Shown here: positions 1 through 10,922 of the stretch, piece by piece
Position numbering within the stretch: the first letter of the stretch is position 1
Layout: every line of letters starts with the position of its first letter
Source: Moniliophthora roreri
Lineage: Eukaryota > Basidiomycota > Agaricomycetes > Agaricales > Marasmiaceae
Assembly: GCA_001466705.2 (NCBI GenBank)
Contig: LATX02000186.1
Coordinates: 558,001 to 622,000, forward strand
Reading direction: 5' to 3'
Length of the DNA stretch: 64,000 nt
The notes under the pieces: model-generated
The model's database searches: none
What the model saw: only the letters and a program-made list of their open reading frames with translations
Told to the model about the DNA's origin: nothing
Position numbers and translations under genes: made by a program

Positions 1-901
1 CACCCCAAGAGGCGATGGTATCCATGACACCTTCTGGTTTCTGTGGTGGAGGGACGTTGTCAACATCAAGAGGAAGAGCGTATGCCTGCGTTCGTGCAAG
101 ACGTCGCTTTACCACACTGTTCTTTGCTAGACCTTCCGAGGGCGAAATAGTAGGTGGTTTATCCGCGATTGCCCGAACAACGCGACGCAGAATTGGACCG
201 ACAACGGGAATGGGAAGTCGCATAACGGTAGATCCTACCAAGCGTCCGAATTGGTCTAGTTTTGAAGGACCGTTTCTGTCTTCGTTGGGAGAAAGAAGTC
301 TTTGCATGGCGAGGGTGGTGCAGATACGGACGGAAAGCCCTCTGGGCTTGAACAGGCGGAGATTGGCAGCTCGGAGGTAACGATCGGTGAGGGTTTTTGA
401 AAGAACGTGCATGGTGGTTTGTGCTGTAGTTTGGATAACGATTCCTGCAATCATTGCCCAATGGTACGGCCTAAATGGTTATAAAATTTAGAGTTCGTGC
501 AAGATATTCACGAGAGAACACTTCACTTACACAAAACCAATAATTTTTCCAGCAAAGTCGACGACTCGGAGGGGCGGGCTCGCCGCAATCGCGAGATTGA
601 GACCGTCAATGAAGCTCAAGAAATCTTCTTGAGATATACCGGCGTCTCCAAGGGCATGATTATAGCCTCGAGCAAATGCCGAGTCCCATTTCGCGTGAAG
701 GCTAACCTGAGGAAGACAGACCGCCTGAGGAAGTTGAGCGTACGGAGGAGGTTCCGGCCCTGAACGTTCTGGCAGAAACGAGCGAATGAGAAGATCTGCA
801 TCGCGAGTAAGTTCTACGCCCGAAGAGTATCCTTGGGGCGCCGATCCTGACTCCTCCGGGGCGAGGGCGGGCGATTTGCCTTTGATGTCTGGAGATATCA
901 T
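1..901 (-). CDS. Conserved fungal 'FIDGLN-family' protein, copy A (3' end cut by window edge)
   Basis: Function is not recognised. Two exons are visible, 901-531 and 470 to the window edge, joined GT|G at a GT-AG intron (530-471). The frame is open throughout. The start at 901 opens a polar Pro/Ser-rich N-terminus. Around residues 85-125 lies the signature FARGYN..ALGDAGIS...FLSFIDGLN..ASPPLRVVDFAGKIIGFV. The second exon continues PYHWAMIAGIVIQTTAQ, a hydrophobic glycine-containing stretch, then SKTLTDRYLRAANLRLFKPRGLSVRICTTLAM, and a C-terminal part that copy B also carries. From memory, similar proteins occur widely in fungi as hypothetical proteins. This is the only one of the three copies here without visible lesions. 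It runs out of the window, so its C-terminus is unknown. Confidence 0.7.
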
Positions 902-1485
902 GTCTGAAGAATGTGCGAACCTAGAGAGGTTCTATACGCTTGCCTGCAAAATATATATACGTTTCTCTGACGATAAAAATAGCTTCACGCCAGTGAGGCT
1001 GTCTGACCCGGGGCGATGCAACATGATGCTGACGTCTGTGATAGCCATCTCTGCACAGTCGTCCTTACCGAGAGCTGAAGAGGCGCAGCCTTTCTACAAT
1101 TAGCGGCAAGCTGCCAGTTTAAATTTGCATCCATCAGGATCCCACACCTGCCAGCGCCCCGGCTTGAAGTTGGCGCTCATTTGATATTATTCTGATGCTT
1201 AAATACGTATCTACCAGCACGTCGCAGGACGAAACTGGAAGCAAGAAGCCAACTATCGCCGGGTCATGGGAGGTATGGAGATTGCGAAGAAGTACGGATG
1301 ATACGGTAAAAGTCTTGCTAAAGCTTGGCACGTACGCTCTTTTGGGGCTGCACCTCGCAACCCCTTCTCGAACTGCTTCCTCTCCATCTGCATCTTATTT
1401 TTCCATGTCTGGTCATCGATCCGTTCTTCGTCCGCTAGATCTTCAGCTACCTTGATCCCTTCAATCTTCGAGTCTAGAGATTGCA

Positions 1486-2652
1486 TTAGAAATCGGGTTT
1501 GCAAACTGCCACAGCTATGGGAATAAGCGTACCGTTCCCTGAGGACATTACTACGACCCATAGAGTTCTTTCACCGGCCCAGTGCTCCAAAAGGTCGGCA
1601 TTCGCAACCCGTCTTTCTAGCTCTGTCATCCGATCTCCCATAAGCTTGAAGATCAACTGTTCCAATCCATGCAGAGGATTCGTATGTGCTGTTGATTGAT
1701 AATCTGAAAACATCCCTGGGTCAATGCCCTTCCTCTCCGCTGCCAACGCTCGTCTGTCGGCTGCATTTTGTCTTTCCTCGTGCTCTCGCCTCGATGCATC
1801 GAATTTGACACCCAACGAAGCAATGGCGTCTATGACACCCTCACTTTCGCGGGGTGGAGGCATGTTGTCAACATCCGGTGGAAGGGCGTACGCCTGCGTT
1901 CGTGCAAGACGCCGGTTCAACGCACTGTCCTTCACTGGACCTTCTGATGGTGTGATTGTAGGTGGTTTGCCTGCGATAGCAGAGATAACATGACCAAGGA
2001 CTGGACTGACGATGGGAATGGGAAGTCTGAGGACAGCTGATCCAGTGGGGAGGGGTCACTCCGATTCTGATTGACTTCGTTGGGAGAGAGGAGCTTTTCC
2101 ATGGCGAGTGCAGTGCAGATACGCACAGAGAGCCCTCTAGGTTTGAATAATTGAAGATTGGCAGCTCGGAGGTAGCGGTCGGTGGGCGTCTTGGAAACTA
2201 CATGCATGCCGGACTGTGATACAGTACGTACGATGGTCCCCACAATCACTGCCCAATGGAATGGTCTGGTTCGATGCAAAAGTTCAAATTATATAGAATA
2301 TTAAGAGTTGGATTACTCACACAAACCCGATAGCTTGCCCCACAAAATCTACAACTCGGAGCGGTGGGCTGGCCGTCATTGCGAGGTTCAGGCCGTCAAT
2401 GAACTTCAAGAAGTCTTCTCGAGAGATTCCCGTATCCCCCAGTGCTTAGCTGTAGCCTCGAGCGAATGGCGAGTCCCGCTTTACATGAAGCTCGATCTGA
2501 GGAAGACATATAGCCTGTGGAAGCGGAGAATGCAAGAGAGCTTCAGACGTTTCTCCTTGCGAAGGTAGAAATGAACGTATTAGGAGATTGGCATTGCGAG
2601 CGAATTCGTCCTTGGGGATCATAGCTGTAAGTAGGACGCGTAATACGCGCAA
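1486..2652 (-). pseudogene. FIDGLN-family copy B, broken
   Basis: Paralogue of the neighbouring copy A on the same strand. Exon 1 ends at 2321 and exon 2 starts at 2265, with the same intron position as copy A. Two lesions are visible. A TAA stop follows FARGYS (about 2444), where copy A reads a His codon. A frameshift near 2050-2080 separates the AMEKLLSPNE part from the rest. After the shift the frame stays open and coding-like: RLPIPIVSPVLGHVI, then DSALNRRLARTQAYALPPDVDN, ending in LLEHWAGERTLWVVVM and a stop at 1486. A further acidic/basic stretch in another frame (about 1300-1480) may be a displaced C-terminus. The segment 2630-2715 upstream is also present at 10385-10480 (copy C). Confidence 0.75.
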
Positions 2653-3035
2653 GCCTACCTGTAGGCCATTTATGTATTCCTAGGTGGCGTAAGACGTAAA
2701 ATCAGATCTGGCATAATGGACGTCTAAGAGGAAGGATTAGGGCGCCTTCGTCTGCTCCAACTCTTCCATGTACGGTCATCCATCTCTATACCCATTATGG
2801 TTATGCCTAGAGGCAAGTTGTAATGGATCAGGTGTGCTTGAAACCAACTTCTTGGTCGACATACTATTTCTCTAGGACAAGCTGAAAGCTGCTAGTGCTG
2901 CGATACGCGGCTAGGACCCAAGTCAGAGTCGTCGGCTTTATATAAAAAAGTATTCATTCCAATCTTTCAATGTAGAGGTATTATTATTTACTGATTATTG
3001 CTTCACAGCCTGCCGACAACCCGGAAAAAAAAAGA

Positions 3036-4891
3036 ATGAAGAAACCGAACCTTTCCGAATCTTGGGAGAAAACATTGAAGGAAGTAGCAAAGTATGACGA
3101 CGATATGGTGAAGAACTGGAAAGAAGATATTGACACCCTGTTGGTTTTCGTGAGTTCGACTTTCAAACTCGCTACCACCGAACGATCCTGACCCTCGAAT
3201 AGGCCGGTCTGTTCTCCGCTGTCGTCACAGCATTCACAATTGAATCCTACCAATGGCTCGAAGATGATCCCGCAGATACCACAGTCACCCTTCTCGCTCG
3301 GATAATCGCAATCCAACTAAACGTCTCGCAGTCCTCGGCTGAGGTTGTACCCACACAATTCGAACCTGATTCATCGTCCGTTCGCATCAATTGTTTCTGG
3401 TTCCTCAGTCTCATCCTCAGTCTCACATCAGCACTATTCGGCCTTCTGTGCAAGCAGTGGTTACGAGAGCATCAGCGCGATACGCCAACCCGGACACCAG
3501 GGGAGGCTTTGGCGCTTCGGCAGCTGCGTAGAGACAGCTTAGAGAAGTGGGGTGTCTCATCATTCATTTCAGCATTACCTATCCTTCTCGAGCTTGCGCT
3601 ACTGCTCTTCTTCGTTGGTGTTTTGGATCTCTTGTGGACACGACATCCTATCCCATTCGCGCTCTGCTTCATTGCAGTTGTGTTCAGTGCAGGGCTGTAT
3701 TTCGTTACTACATTCCTCCCAATATTGATGGCTCCAGAAGAACAGAATATGTGGTGGTTTTTCGATTTTACGAAGGACCTCTCATATCAGTTTGTATGCC
3801 CGTACAAATCACCACAAGCATGGGTAATTTATCGCCTCTCGTGCAAAGTCATGCATCCTTTCCTCACCTTCCGACTCCTCAACAACCTTCTTTTCAAACG
3901 AGCCCGAGGTTTATGGGATCATATTAGGTCCCCAGCCTCAAATTGGTCTTCATTCGACCTACATGTTGTCAGGCAATTCGACAAGTCGGCCTTCGTCTTT
4001 TTGGAAGGAGACCCTTTTCATCTAAAGGTGTATGAACTGCGTGCTTTACAGTGGACAGTCAACATGCTCCGTGACAGTCCAGCGATGATACCCCATCTCC
4101 ACAATCTTCTGGAAACGATACCCCCTTCGGTGGCAATGTCCGCCATTTTCGATGAATGGGATGTCACGATGTGGGAGGATGTATCGGCATCGGACGTCGA
4201 ACTACGACTTCAAGGTCGAGAGAAGTTACGGTACAGCAGACCGCAGTACATGTGGTGGGTATCTGCTCCAAGTATCCGTCATCCTTCACTCCATCACCCG
4301 GAGGGGATCAAGCTATTATTCTGCCATCAGTACTGGATAGCGCAGGCACCCAGGGCGACCGTATACTTCAATATCATCGACTCGCTCATCGACTCAATGG
4401 AGAAGGCGGATCTGAAGCAGTCTACAGGCCTCCACTTTGTCATCCCGTTCTCTGTGGTCGATGCGTTATGGGCACATGAAAATGCCGCCGTCCGCAGGCA
4501 GAGTCTGAGATTACTTCGGCTCTTCGAAGAATCTTGGAAATCCCCGCCAGGGCACAACAAATATCCACACGGCCATGAGCAGTTGGCATTTGTCGTCGCC
4601 CTCACCAGACATCTCAAGCGTACTGATCGTACCTCGGAACTGATGATCAGTAAGCGTGGCCAGACGTTCCTGCGCTTCGTTGACAAGGAAATCACTTTAC
4701 GGGGTCTACTCTGTCCTCAATATTGGGATAAAGCAGATCTAAGGCTTCTGATATCAGAATGGAAACTTGTAATGCGGAGGGTTCAGCAAGTAGGAGGGCT
4801 TCCGTCAAATTACTTTCAACACATCGCATCTGAGGATCCACTGGCTGCGAATCGCTTACTAGTAGTTTCTGATACTGCCCAAACGACATAG
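3036..4891 (+). CDS. DUF6535-domain membrane protein (copy 1, intact)
   Basis: Two exons, 3036-3149 and 3203-4891, phase-0 intron, about 600 aa. The N-terminus carries the family block WEKTLKEVAKYDDDMVKNWK then EDIDTLLVF, with the intron exactly after VF as in the other copies. Four hydrophobic segments follow: AGLFSAVVTAF, a stretch ending FGLLCKQWLREHQRD, ISALPILLELALLLFFVGVL, and the helix after HPIPFALCF. A long soluble part contains YQFVCPYKSPQAW and LKVYELRALQW. This matches the agaricomycete family Pfam calls DUF6535, whose function is unknown. Codons upstream of 3036 stay open to a likely acceptor at 3008 (PADNPEKKR precedes the Met), so short 5' exons are probably missing from this model. 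It is convergent with the adjacent P450. Confidence 0.85.
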
Positions 4892-4960
4892 AATTGTATT
4901 AGTACTTACATGACAATGCAGTGACTCCAAATTCCGATCCGCAAACGACTACTCAAGTAC

Positions 4961-7071
4961 TCATGACCAGTCTTCTTTCGCCATCTTCAGAATCTCTGGA
5001 ACTTCAGGGAAGCGGGGCCGGCTTGAAACTGAAAATTTCGGAGCTCGACTGTACACATATCAGGAGATAGCTTTCTGTGCAATGCAAAATCGTCTTTACC
5101 TGATGACGCCAGACGCCTCGTCTGTACTAGGTATTATTTCTTTTCCTTGAGCATCTTTGACAGGCTCGAGATGCATTGCCCAAAGCACAATTGCAAAAGT
5201 AAATAATGCGTTAGTTGCTAGATGTCTGCCTGGGCATATCCTATTGCCTTCATCAGTCGAGGTCGTGGATAGATAGATCTACAGACACACACCTGCGTCC
5301 GAAGCCAAAGCCATAGTGTCCCTCGTCCTTAGTGTCGGGTGGCGATTCCTTATGTGTGCCATCCTCGTTCAAGAATCGCTCAGGTTTGAACTCGTCTGGA
5401 TTCGGACCGTATATTTCTACGTCGTGGTTCATTGCCCTGAAGATCACAGCGTTAGGCAACACTATGAAGCGGCTAACAAGTTAAGTCACCCACAATATGT
5501 TGGGGATGATTATTGAGCCTTTCGGGATATAGTATCCTTCGTAAATGTCGTCCTAGGACCCAATCAGCCAACCTCAGACTACGAGCCCCCGATCTCATTA
5601 TCACCTCAAGCGATGCGTGAAAAACACCCATCGGGACAGCAGGCCGCCACCGCATTACCTAAAATCGGATGTTAGGATCCATGACGAGATGAAACTCTGC
5701 TTTTCTGTACCTCTTTGACTATCGCACGCATATATGGAAGATTTTCCATGTCGTCCAAGGTAGGGACCCTCGTTCTCCCAATGACTCGGTCGAGTTCCTC
5801 TTGAGCTTTACGCTGAGCTTCGGGAAAGGTAATCATTGCAAGGATCATCCACCCCAGGGTAGTTGTGGTCTAAAGAGCGGGTATTAGTACTTCACTAACG
5901 GGTACTTGGGTTATATGTCGAACCGTTTCGACTCCTGCTAGACTGAGAAGCAAACGGTGAGTGTACGACAGCGAGTTATGCACGGATTACAGACAAGATG
6001 ATTGACGCCAACCAGGCAGATTCGACGTCACTCAAGCCGTGTCGCTCGCGACTTTCAACAATCATAGAGCAGAAGCTTGTTCCCATCTCCTGCTCCTGGA
6101 GCTAGAACTCAAAGGTCAGGCTGACATCCTAGGATTCCGAATACAGAGACATACCACTGCCTCTTTGATAGGAAGAAAGTAGCTCAAAAACCTCTCCTCG
6201 TTGGCGCGCTTCAATTCTTTGGCTTCTCGTTTCCATTTTGCCAGGAAGTCCGGAACATGTTCAAGAATCGGAATGTGGTTCGCGAGATATCTGCCGGGTA
6301 AACTGCACTCGACTATGGAATCTAGGAAATCCATGAGGTATTTGAGAGCATTGCCTTGAGACGGGTTGTTATATATCAAGGACGCAACCTCATATGAGGT
6401 GAATCTGGGCACAATACAACGGATTGAACTTCTGGACGAGCTGCGAGAAAATATGCACCTTACCTGCTAATGTGATCCTCATAATTTTGTGGACTATCTA
6501 ACATATCCGTTGCAAGCTGAATACCTTCACGCATTTGGATCGGGTAGTAGCGAACGCTAGCCCTTATGTTCAAGGCTTCGTGTGCAGCACGACGCATGGA
6601 ACGCCATCTGCAAAAGCTCAAATAAAGGCGGCTACTCCTTTGTTAGGACAAAGGAGGCTCACAGTGACCCATAATTCATGAAAATGATGTTCAGCCCGCC
6701 CGTCATGTACTCCACGACGGCCATTCGGATTCGCTGAGAGTAGTTGGCTGCACGGCGATCAAGTAGATCACCAGCAACCTTGGCTGTGTTCAGCAAGATA
6801 ACGTCTTGATTGAATAGCCGAAAGTGTACGATGTCACCTTAATAACCAGAGTAAGATCAACGAATTAGTCTGGGTTTCTCGAGATGCGAAGTCCCTACTT
6901 ACCATGTTTCTTGTGCCATTCGACGAGAGTATGCCACGGCCTTTTGGGATCCAGCTGGAAGATGTTGCCCACTAACGGATAGCCCTTAGGACCAGGGGGT
7001 AATTTCCCCGTTCTTTTAGTGTTAAGATAGATGAGCCAAGCGCAGAATGCTGCTACGAGCGCGTAGTACAT
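4961..7071 (-). CDS. Cytochrome P450 monooxygenase, copy 1 (intact)
   Basis: Heme-thiolate monooxygenase, presumably ER-anchored and fed by P450 reductase; substrate unknown. Twelve exons: 7071-6903, 6837-6663, 6607-6464, 6404-6155, 6101-5995, 5942-5924, 5869-5711, 5658-5605, 5552-5494, 5436-5293, 5240-5100, 5048-4961. They splice to 502 aa without a stop. An N-terminal signal anchor (YYALVAAFCAWLIYL) is followed by the hinge LPPGPKGYPLVGN. The I-helix motif AGVETTTT is encoded by the 19-nt exon plus the next one. ExxR is EVMR, followed by WRP. The heme loop FGFGRRICPG spans an intron, with Cys about residue 429. The start is the first in-frame ATG, seven residues shorter than copies 3 and 4. 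It is the close sister of copy 2, and the 3' ends are almost identical. From memory such proteins are often auto-annotated as O-methylsterigmatocystin oxidoreductase-like; I would not rely on that. Confidence 0.92.
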
Positions 7072-7739
7072 GGTGGTGAATGACAACGGGGGAAGTTTTG
7101 AAAATGTCCTATAAACGGAGCAATGGGGAGTGCGGAAGGTATGTCATTGTCAGCTGCGCGCACCTACTACTTTACTCGGATGCAGAATCGTCAAACGACA
7201 GGAACATTGCCTTTTGTAGAGGTTGCCATGCTGAATGTCAGTGCTAGTGACGCCACTACTACTCTCATGTCATTTTTTGTATAATGAAGGCCCCAGGATG
7301 CCCAGAAGGCACTGTTTCAGCCCCGTAATCCCCCAGAATTCGACCCTGACGCAAAAGATAAGTAATAGAATCACTGCTTGAGACTACACAATAAGTTGCC
7401 GAGGCTCACCGGGAAATTCTCTCGTTCCGAAACGTAAGATTCTTCGTTCCATTTGCTTTTGAAAATGGGGTCTCTGAACTTTCCCTGTACGTACAGGCGA
7501 CTACTCAAGTCACGCTGAGTCCGCCGACGAAACTAAATCAAGATCAGTTAGGTAACCGGTAGCTTTGATTACGTAGCTAGAGCAATGGGATTGAGTATTT
7601 CTCACCAAAATCGTAATGGGAGCGAAACGGAACAGGCGTTGTGACGTTAGTATACTCCGCTGGCTGAACGTCCGCTCGCAGAAATGTTGACTGTCAATGA
7701 TGTTCAGGGGCACTGGTAGCATAAATCATCAAGCTTCTT

Positions 7740-8767
7740 TCAAGTACCACGGAACGAGGCATCCCATCGAATCCGAGCCATGGTCACTCAAAGATTCAAA
7801 ACAGTTTAGATAGTTCTGCATTGAGTCCTCAAGTACACCGCGGCAGAGCACTGATGCAAGGATCCACCAGTCAGCAATTCTTCGACCTCAAATAAACGAA
7901 AATACCCACATTGTATGTGTTAGCATTCGTCCTCCAATCTCCATCAAGGTCTAACGCCTGTGAACTAGGTAGCCCGGCCGTCTAAACCAGCCGTGACATG
8001 AGCTTAGCGAACAGTTTAGTCAGAGCATACGAGAACAGAGAAACGTTACACGTAGGTATCTCATGGAGCACATTACACCACGTAGATCTCTGATCCATAG
8101 TGCACATAGCATACATAGAACTCGGGGCAGAAGAATACCCGGGAGTACACGTTGTAGATAGACTATAATGACCTGGGGAAGGAAAAAGATAGAGCTTACG
8201 TCTGCTTCAGAAAAGCTCCATATGCCCAACGATATTGTCTCCATAGATCTACTTCTAACCTTTGCAGTTTAAGCTGCATTCCAAATCAATGCAAAACTAG
8301 AAGTTGGACAGAACTCACGATATGATAGGCCCGTCAGTATCCTCCTCGATCACGCATTGCAGGTGCGCTGTATCCTCGTTGAATCTGAGGTGGTGGGAGT
8401 GGATCACTCGACATTCATCGCTGGTATGATAGTTGGGGGGAGAACATTTCTTCGATGTAGTCCCTTGTCACTGCTTTCCAAGATTACGGTCCATTTTCAT
8501 CGGTTTGCAGTGTAACCTAGGAGGCCATGTCAACATAGCCTGAGTCTAGAGTCGAAAAAGCAGCACTCACATTGATACCGACGATCCTAACCTCACTCCC
8601 GTTCTTCGAGACCGTCCAAGATCAAGGAGATAGTGCAATACACGGATTGGTTCGGCACCGTTGTTGGTCATGTCGACTATGAGCTTGAGATCGCCAATGG
8701 ATGAGCCTGAGATGGAATGAGATCCATTCACTTTAATGTTGAGAGCGTCGGCATGTTGAAAAGGTGT
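7740..8767 (-). pseudogene. M35 metalloprotease relic (unit 1)
   Basis: Degenerate copy of the intact M35 gene at 14489-15966, in the same place relative to its P450. Recognisable pieces, 5' to 3': the N-terminal beta-rich part LNIKVNGSHSISGSSIGDLK and VTNNG-like MTNNGAEPIRVL (8760-8580); the second-exon remnant VTLQTDENG near 8510; VIEEDTDGPII near 8340; a TLHE-region remnant near 8060 that has lost one base before the zinc-binding helix; and the 3' exons near 7920-7970 and 7780-7830. Much of the middle prodomain is deleted. The homology stops abruptly at about 8767, before the signal peptide, where FIDGLN-family DNA begins. Confidence 0.8.
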
Positions 8768-10480
8768 GTGAGCGTCTTGGAAACTACGCGCATGCCGGAC
8801 TGTGATACAGTACGTACGATGGCCCCCGCAATCGCTGCCCAATGGAATGGTCTGGTTCGATACAGAAGTTCAAATTCACGTAGGATAATAAGAGTTGGGT
8901 TACTCACACACAAACTCGATAATTTGCCCCACAAGATCTACAACTCGAAGCGGTGGGCTGGCCATCATCGCGAGATTCAGGCCGTCAATGAGCCTCAAAA
9001 AGTCTTCTCGAGAAATTCCCACATCCCCCAATGCCTAGTTGTAGCCTCGAGTGAACGGCGAATCCCGCTTTACATGAGGATCGATCTGAGGAAGACATAG
9101 CCTGTGGAAGTGGATAATGCAGGAGAGTTTCAGATTCTTTCCCTTGCGAAGGTAGAAATGAACGTATTGGGAGATGGCATCGCGAGCGAGTTCGTCCTTG
9201 GAGATCATGACTGTACACAGCACGAAGCTGCAGAAAATCCAAAATCCAAATTGTGGATGAATTGTGAGAATTCATATCAATATAGCCGGAATTTGAGTAC
9301 AATATGACACCCTGTAAATTGTTTCAAATGTCCCAGAAAACACAGGCAATCCATCACAATACGAGCGACAATTTACATGAAATTTCCAACAATATTTACT
9401 ATAGAATTCTCGACAATATGACCAGAATGTACCCGCGCAAGGGAACCTGCCTCATCCTGAATCCAGGGAGCGTTTCGCGATCTACTCCACCGATAGCATT
9501 CCTACTTATCTAAATGACTTGACAATTTCTGATGAATGTTTATACTGAATGCAAGTACCACCTATCGAAGCGCGTATCAGCGCCTTTTATGATATCAAAG
9601 ACTGTACGAGCGACTCACCATTACTGCCCGCACCCTGTCATTAAATAATCTCTACCAACCCATCCGCGTAGTCACACTCCTAAGGAGACAAAAATTCAGC
9701 TTGTGTTACGGCGGACATGAATAACACGGACAGTGTACCAAAGCTGACCCGAGTAATGACTGCGAGCAACGAAGTACACAGAATGATTTTCAAGCAGTCG
9801 AAATACCGGATGCCTCATCGTAGCCTTGTGAATAAGAAACCGTTTCCCGGAATGTGGAAGGGGCTTAGCCTGTGGATTTATCAATGGCTAGATTGATGAT
9901 CTAGGGTGATTGGACTCACCACGACCTTGAAATTGACTATTTGCACTAATATCAGACCTTCAACCCACCAATTGCAGATTCGGCCGTTCGTTGGAGAGAA
10001 AGCGCGTCGAAGCCGTCAGCCTTCGATCTGTAAGTCAGTAAGGCAAAGACAGAGCATGACTCCCATGAATAACTCACTATAGATGACTCAGGGATTACCC
10101 TGAAATGGCAAGGCTGAGCGACTAGGATAGGTACGGTGTTGCGCGTCGACGCGTCAACATGGTGGTGTTAGGAGAAGGGATGATGACGTGACGTGGCAAC
10201 AATCACAACTTGGCGACTTGAAATCGAGACCCAAATTCCGGGAATATCCTCTCGTTTTGTCGAGCTCTTAGAAATCTTTGACAATTTGGCATAATACAGC
10301 GAACGGTCTGGAAATTTTCATAGATTTCGCTTGTTTTCCGGAATTTACTAAAATATGGAAAATCAAAATTCTGCGGCTTCGTGCTGTGGTAAGTAGGACA
10401 CGTAATACGCGCACCACGCTTACCTGCAGCCCATATTCCTAGGCGTCATAAGAATGTAAAATCAGATCTGGCATAGACTG
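8767..10480 (-). pseudogene. FIDGLN-family copy C, truncated and split by an insertion
   Basis: Minus-strand relic closest to copy B. Part of exon 2 (PFHWAAIAGAIVRTVSQSGM then RVVSKTLT) runs from about 8857 to 8767, where it is cut off in mid-gene and joined to M35 DNA. Exon 1 (about 9215-8930) holds DELARDAI, LPQIDPHVKRDSPFTRGYN, a TAG stop at the codon where copy B has TAA, then FIDGLN..ASPPLRVVDL. The upstream part resumes at 10389-10480 after a 1173 bp insertion. It cannot be functional. Confidence 0.8.
9216..10388. mobile_element. 1173 bp non-autonomous DNA transposon with CACAG inverted ends
   Basis: The left end starts CACAGCACGAAGCTGCAGAA and the right end, read inward, starts CACAGCACGAAGCCGCAGAA: 19 of 20 bases match. 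The element is flanked by a 3-bp direct repeat GTA (9213-9215 and 10389-10391). Copy B at about 2634 shows the same host sequence with a single GTA, which is the empty site. No open frame resembling a transposase is present. The interior is AT-rich, with short motifs of the type gacaatatga and gaaattt. A 3-bp duplication and CAC start would fit a CACTA/CMC-like or related group; the family assignment is inference. Confidence 0.85.
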
Positions 10481-10922
10481 AGAACGGGAGAGGGGGTAAC
10501 ACCTAGCCTGGCTAGCCACTCTTTCTCGAGAGAAGACAGTCATTCTTCCGATGAGAAAGCCTGGGAATGGGGGAGGGCCGCCGCGACTAGAGCTCAAGGG
10601 CTTCAAATCTCAAGCTCAGAACGATGCATCCTAACTCTCTCAAGTGTGCGGAAAGCAGATGGAAACATTCTGAACATCCTGAAGGCCGCTACAGCGCTTG
10701 ATGAGCGCTAGATGGAAGGTCTACTGAGCACAAATTGAGCAGTATGGGGTCTTATGAGCCAAGTACTCGTACAACTATTCCTTTGAGTGTATAGTACAGT
10801 GCATAGTACATAACTTCAAGGCTCATGAGTGAAATAGCGACAGTACACTCTATTGCAACGATGCGTGTCGGTCCTCCTCGGCGACTACGTCGGACCTTGA
10901 TAGCTGGGGTGCGCAAGAGTAC
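10481..10922. other. Intergenic, nothing identified
   Basis: Between the FIDGLN copy C remnant and the 3' end of P450 copy 2. I find no coding frame, repeat or RNA gene here. Confidence 0.5.

Noticed and set aside
3247..3453. Antisense frames across DUF6535 genes, which recur at each copy
   Set aside because: They are shadows of the conserved sense coding sequence; recurrence is explained by homology of the sense strand.
5924..5942. Reading P450 copies as pseudogenes because single open frames are short and interrupted
   Set aside because: Splicing 12 exons, including a 19-nt one, restores an uninterrupted frame in every copy.
9304..9513. 69-residue open frame inside the CACAG element
   Set aside because: No transposase motif and low-complexity composition; treated as chance.
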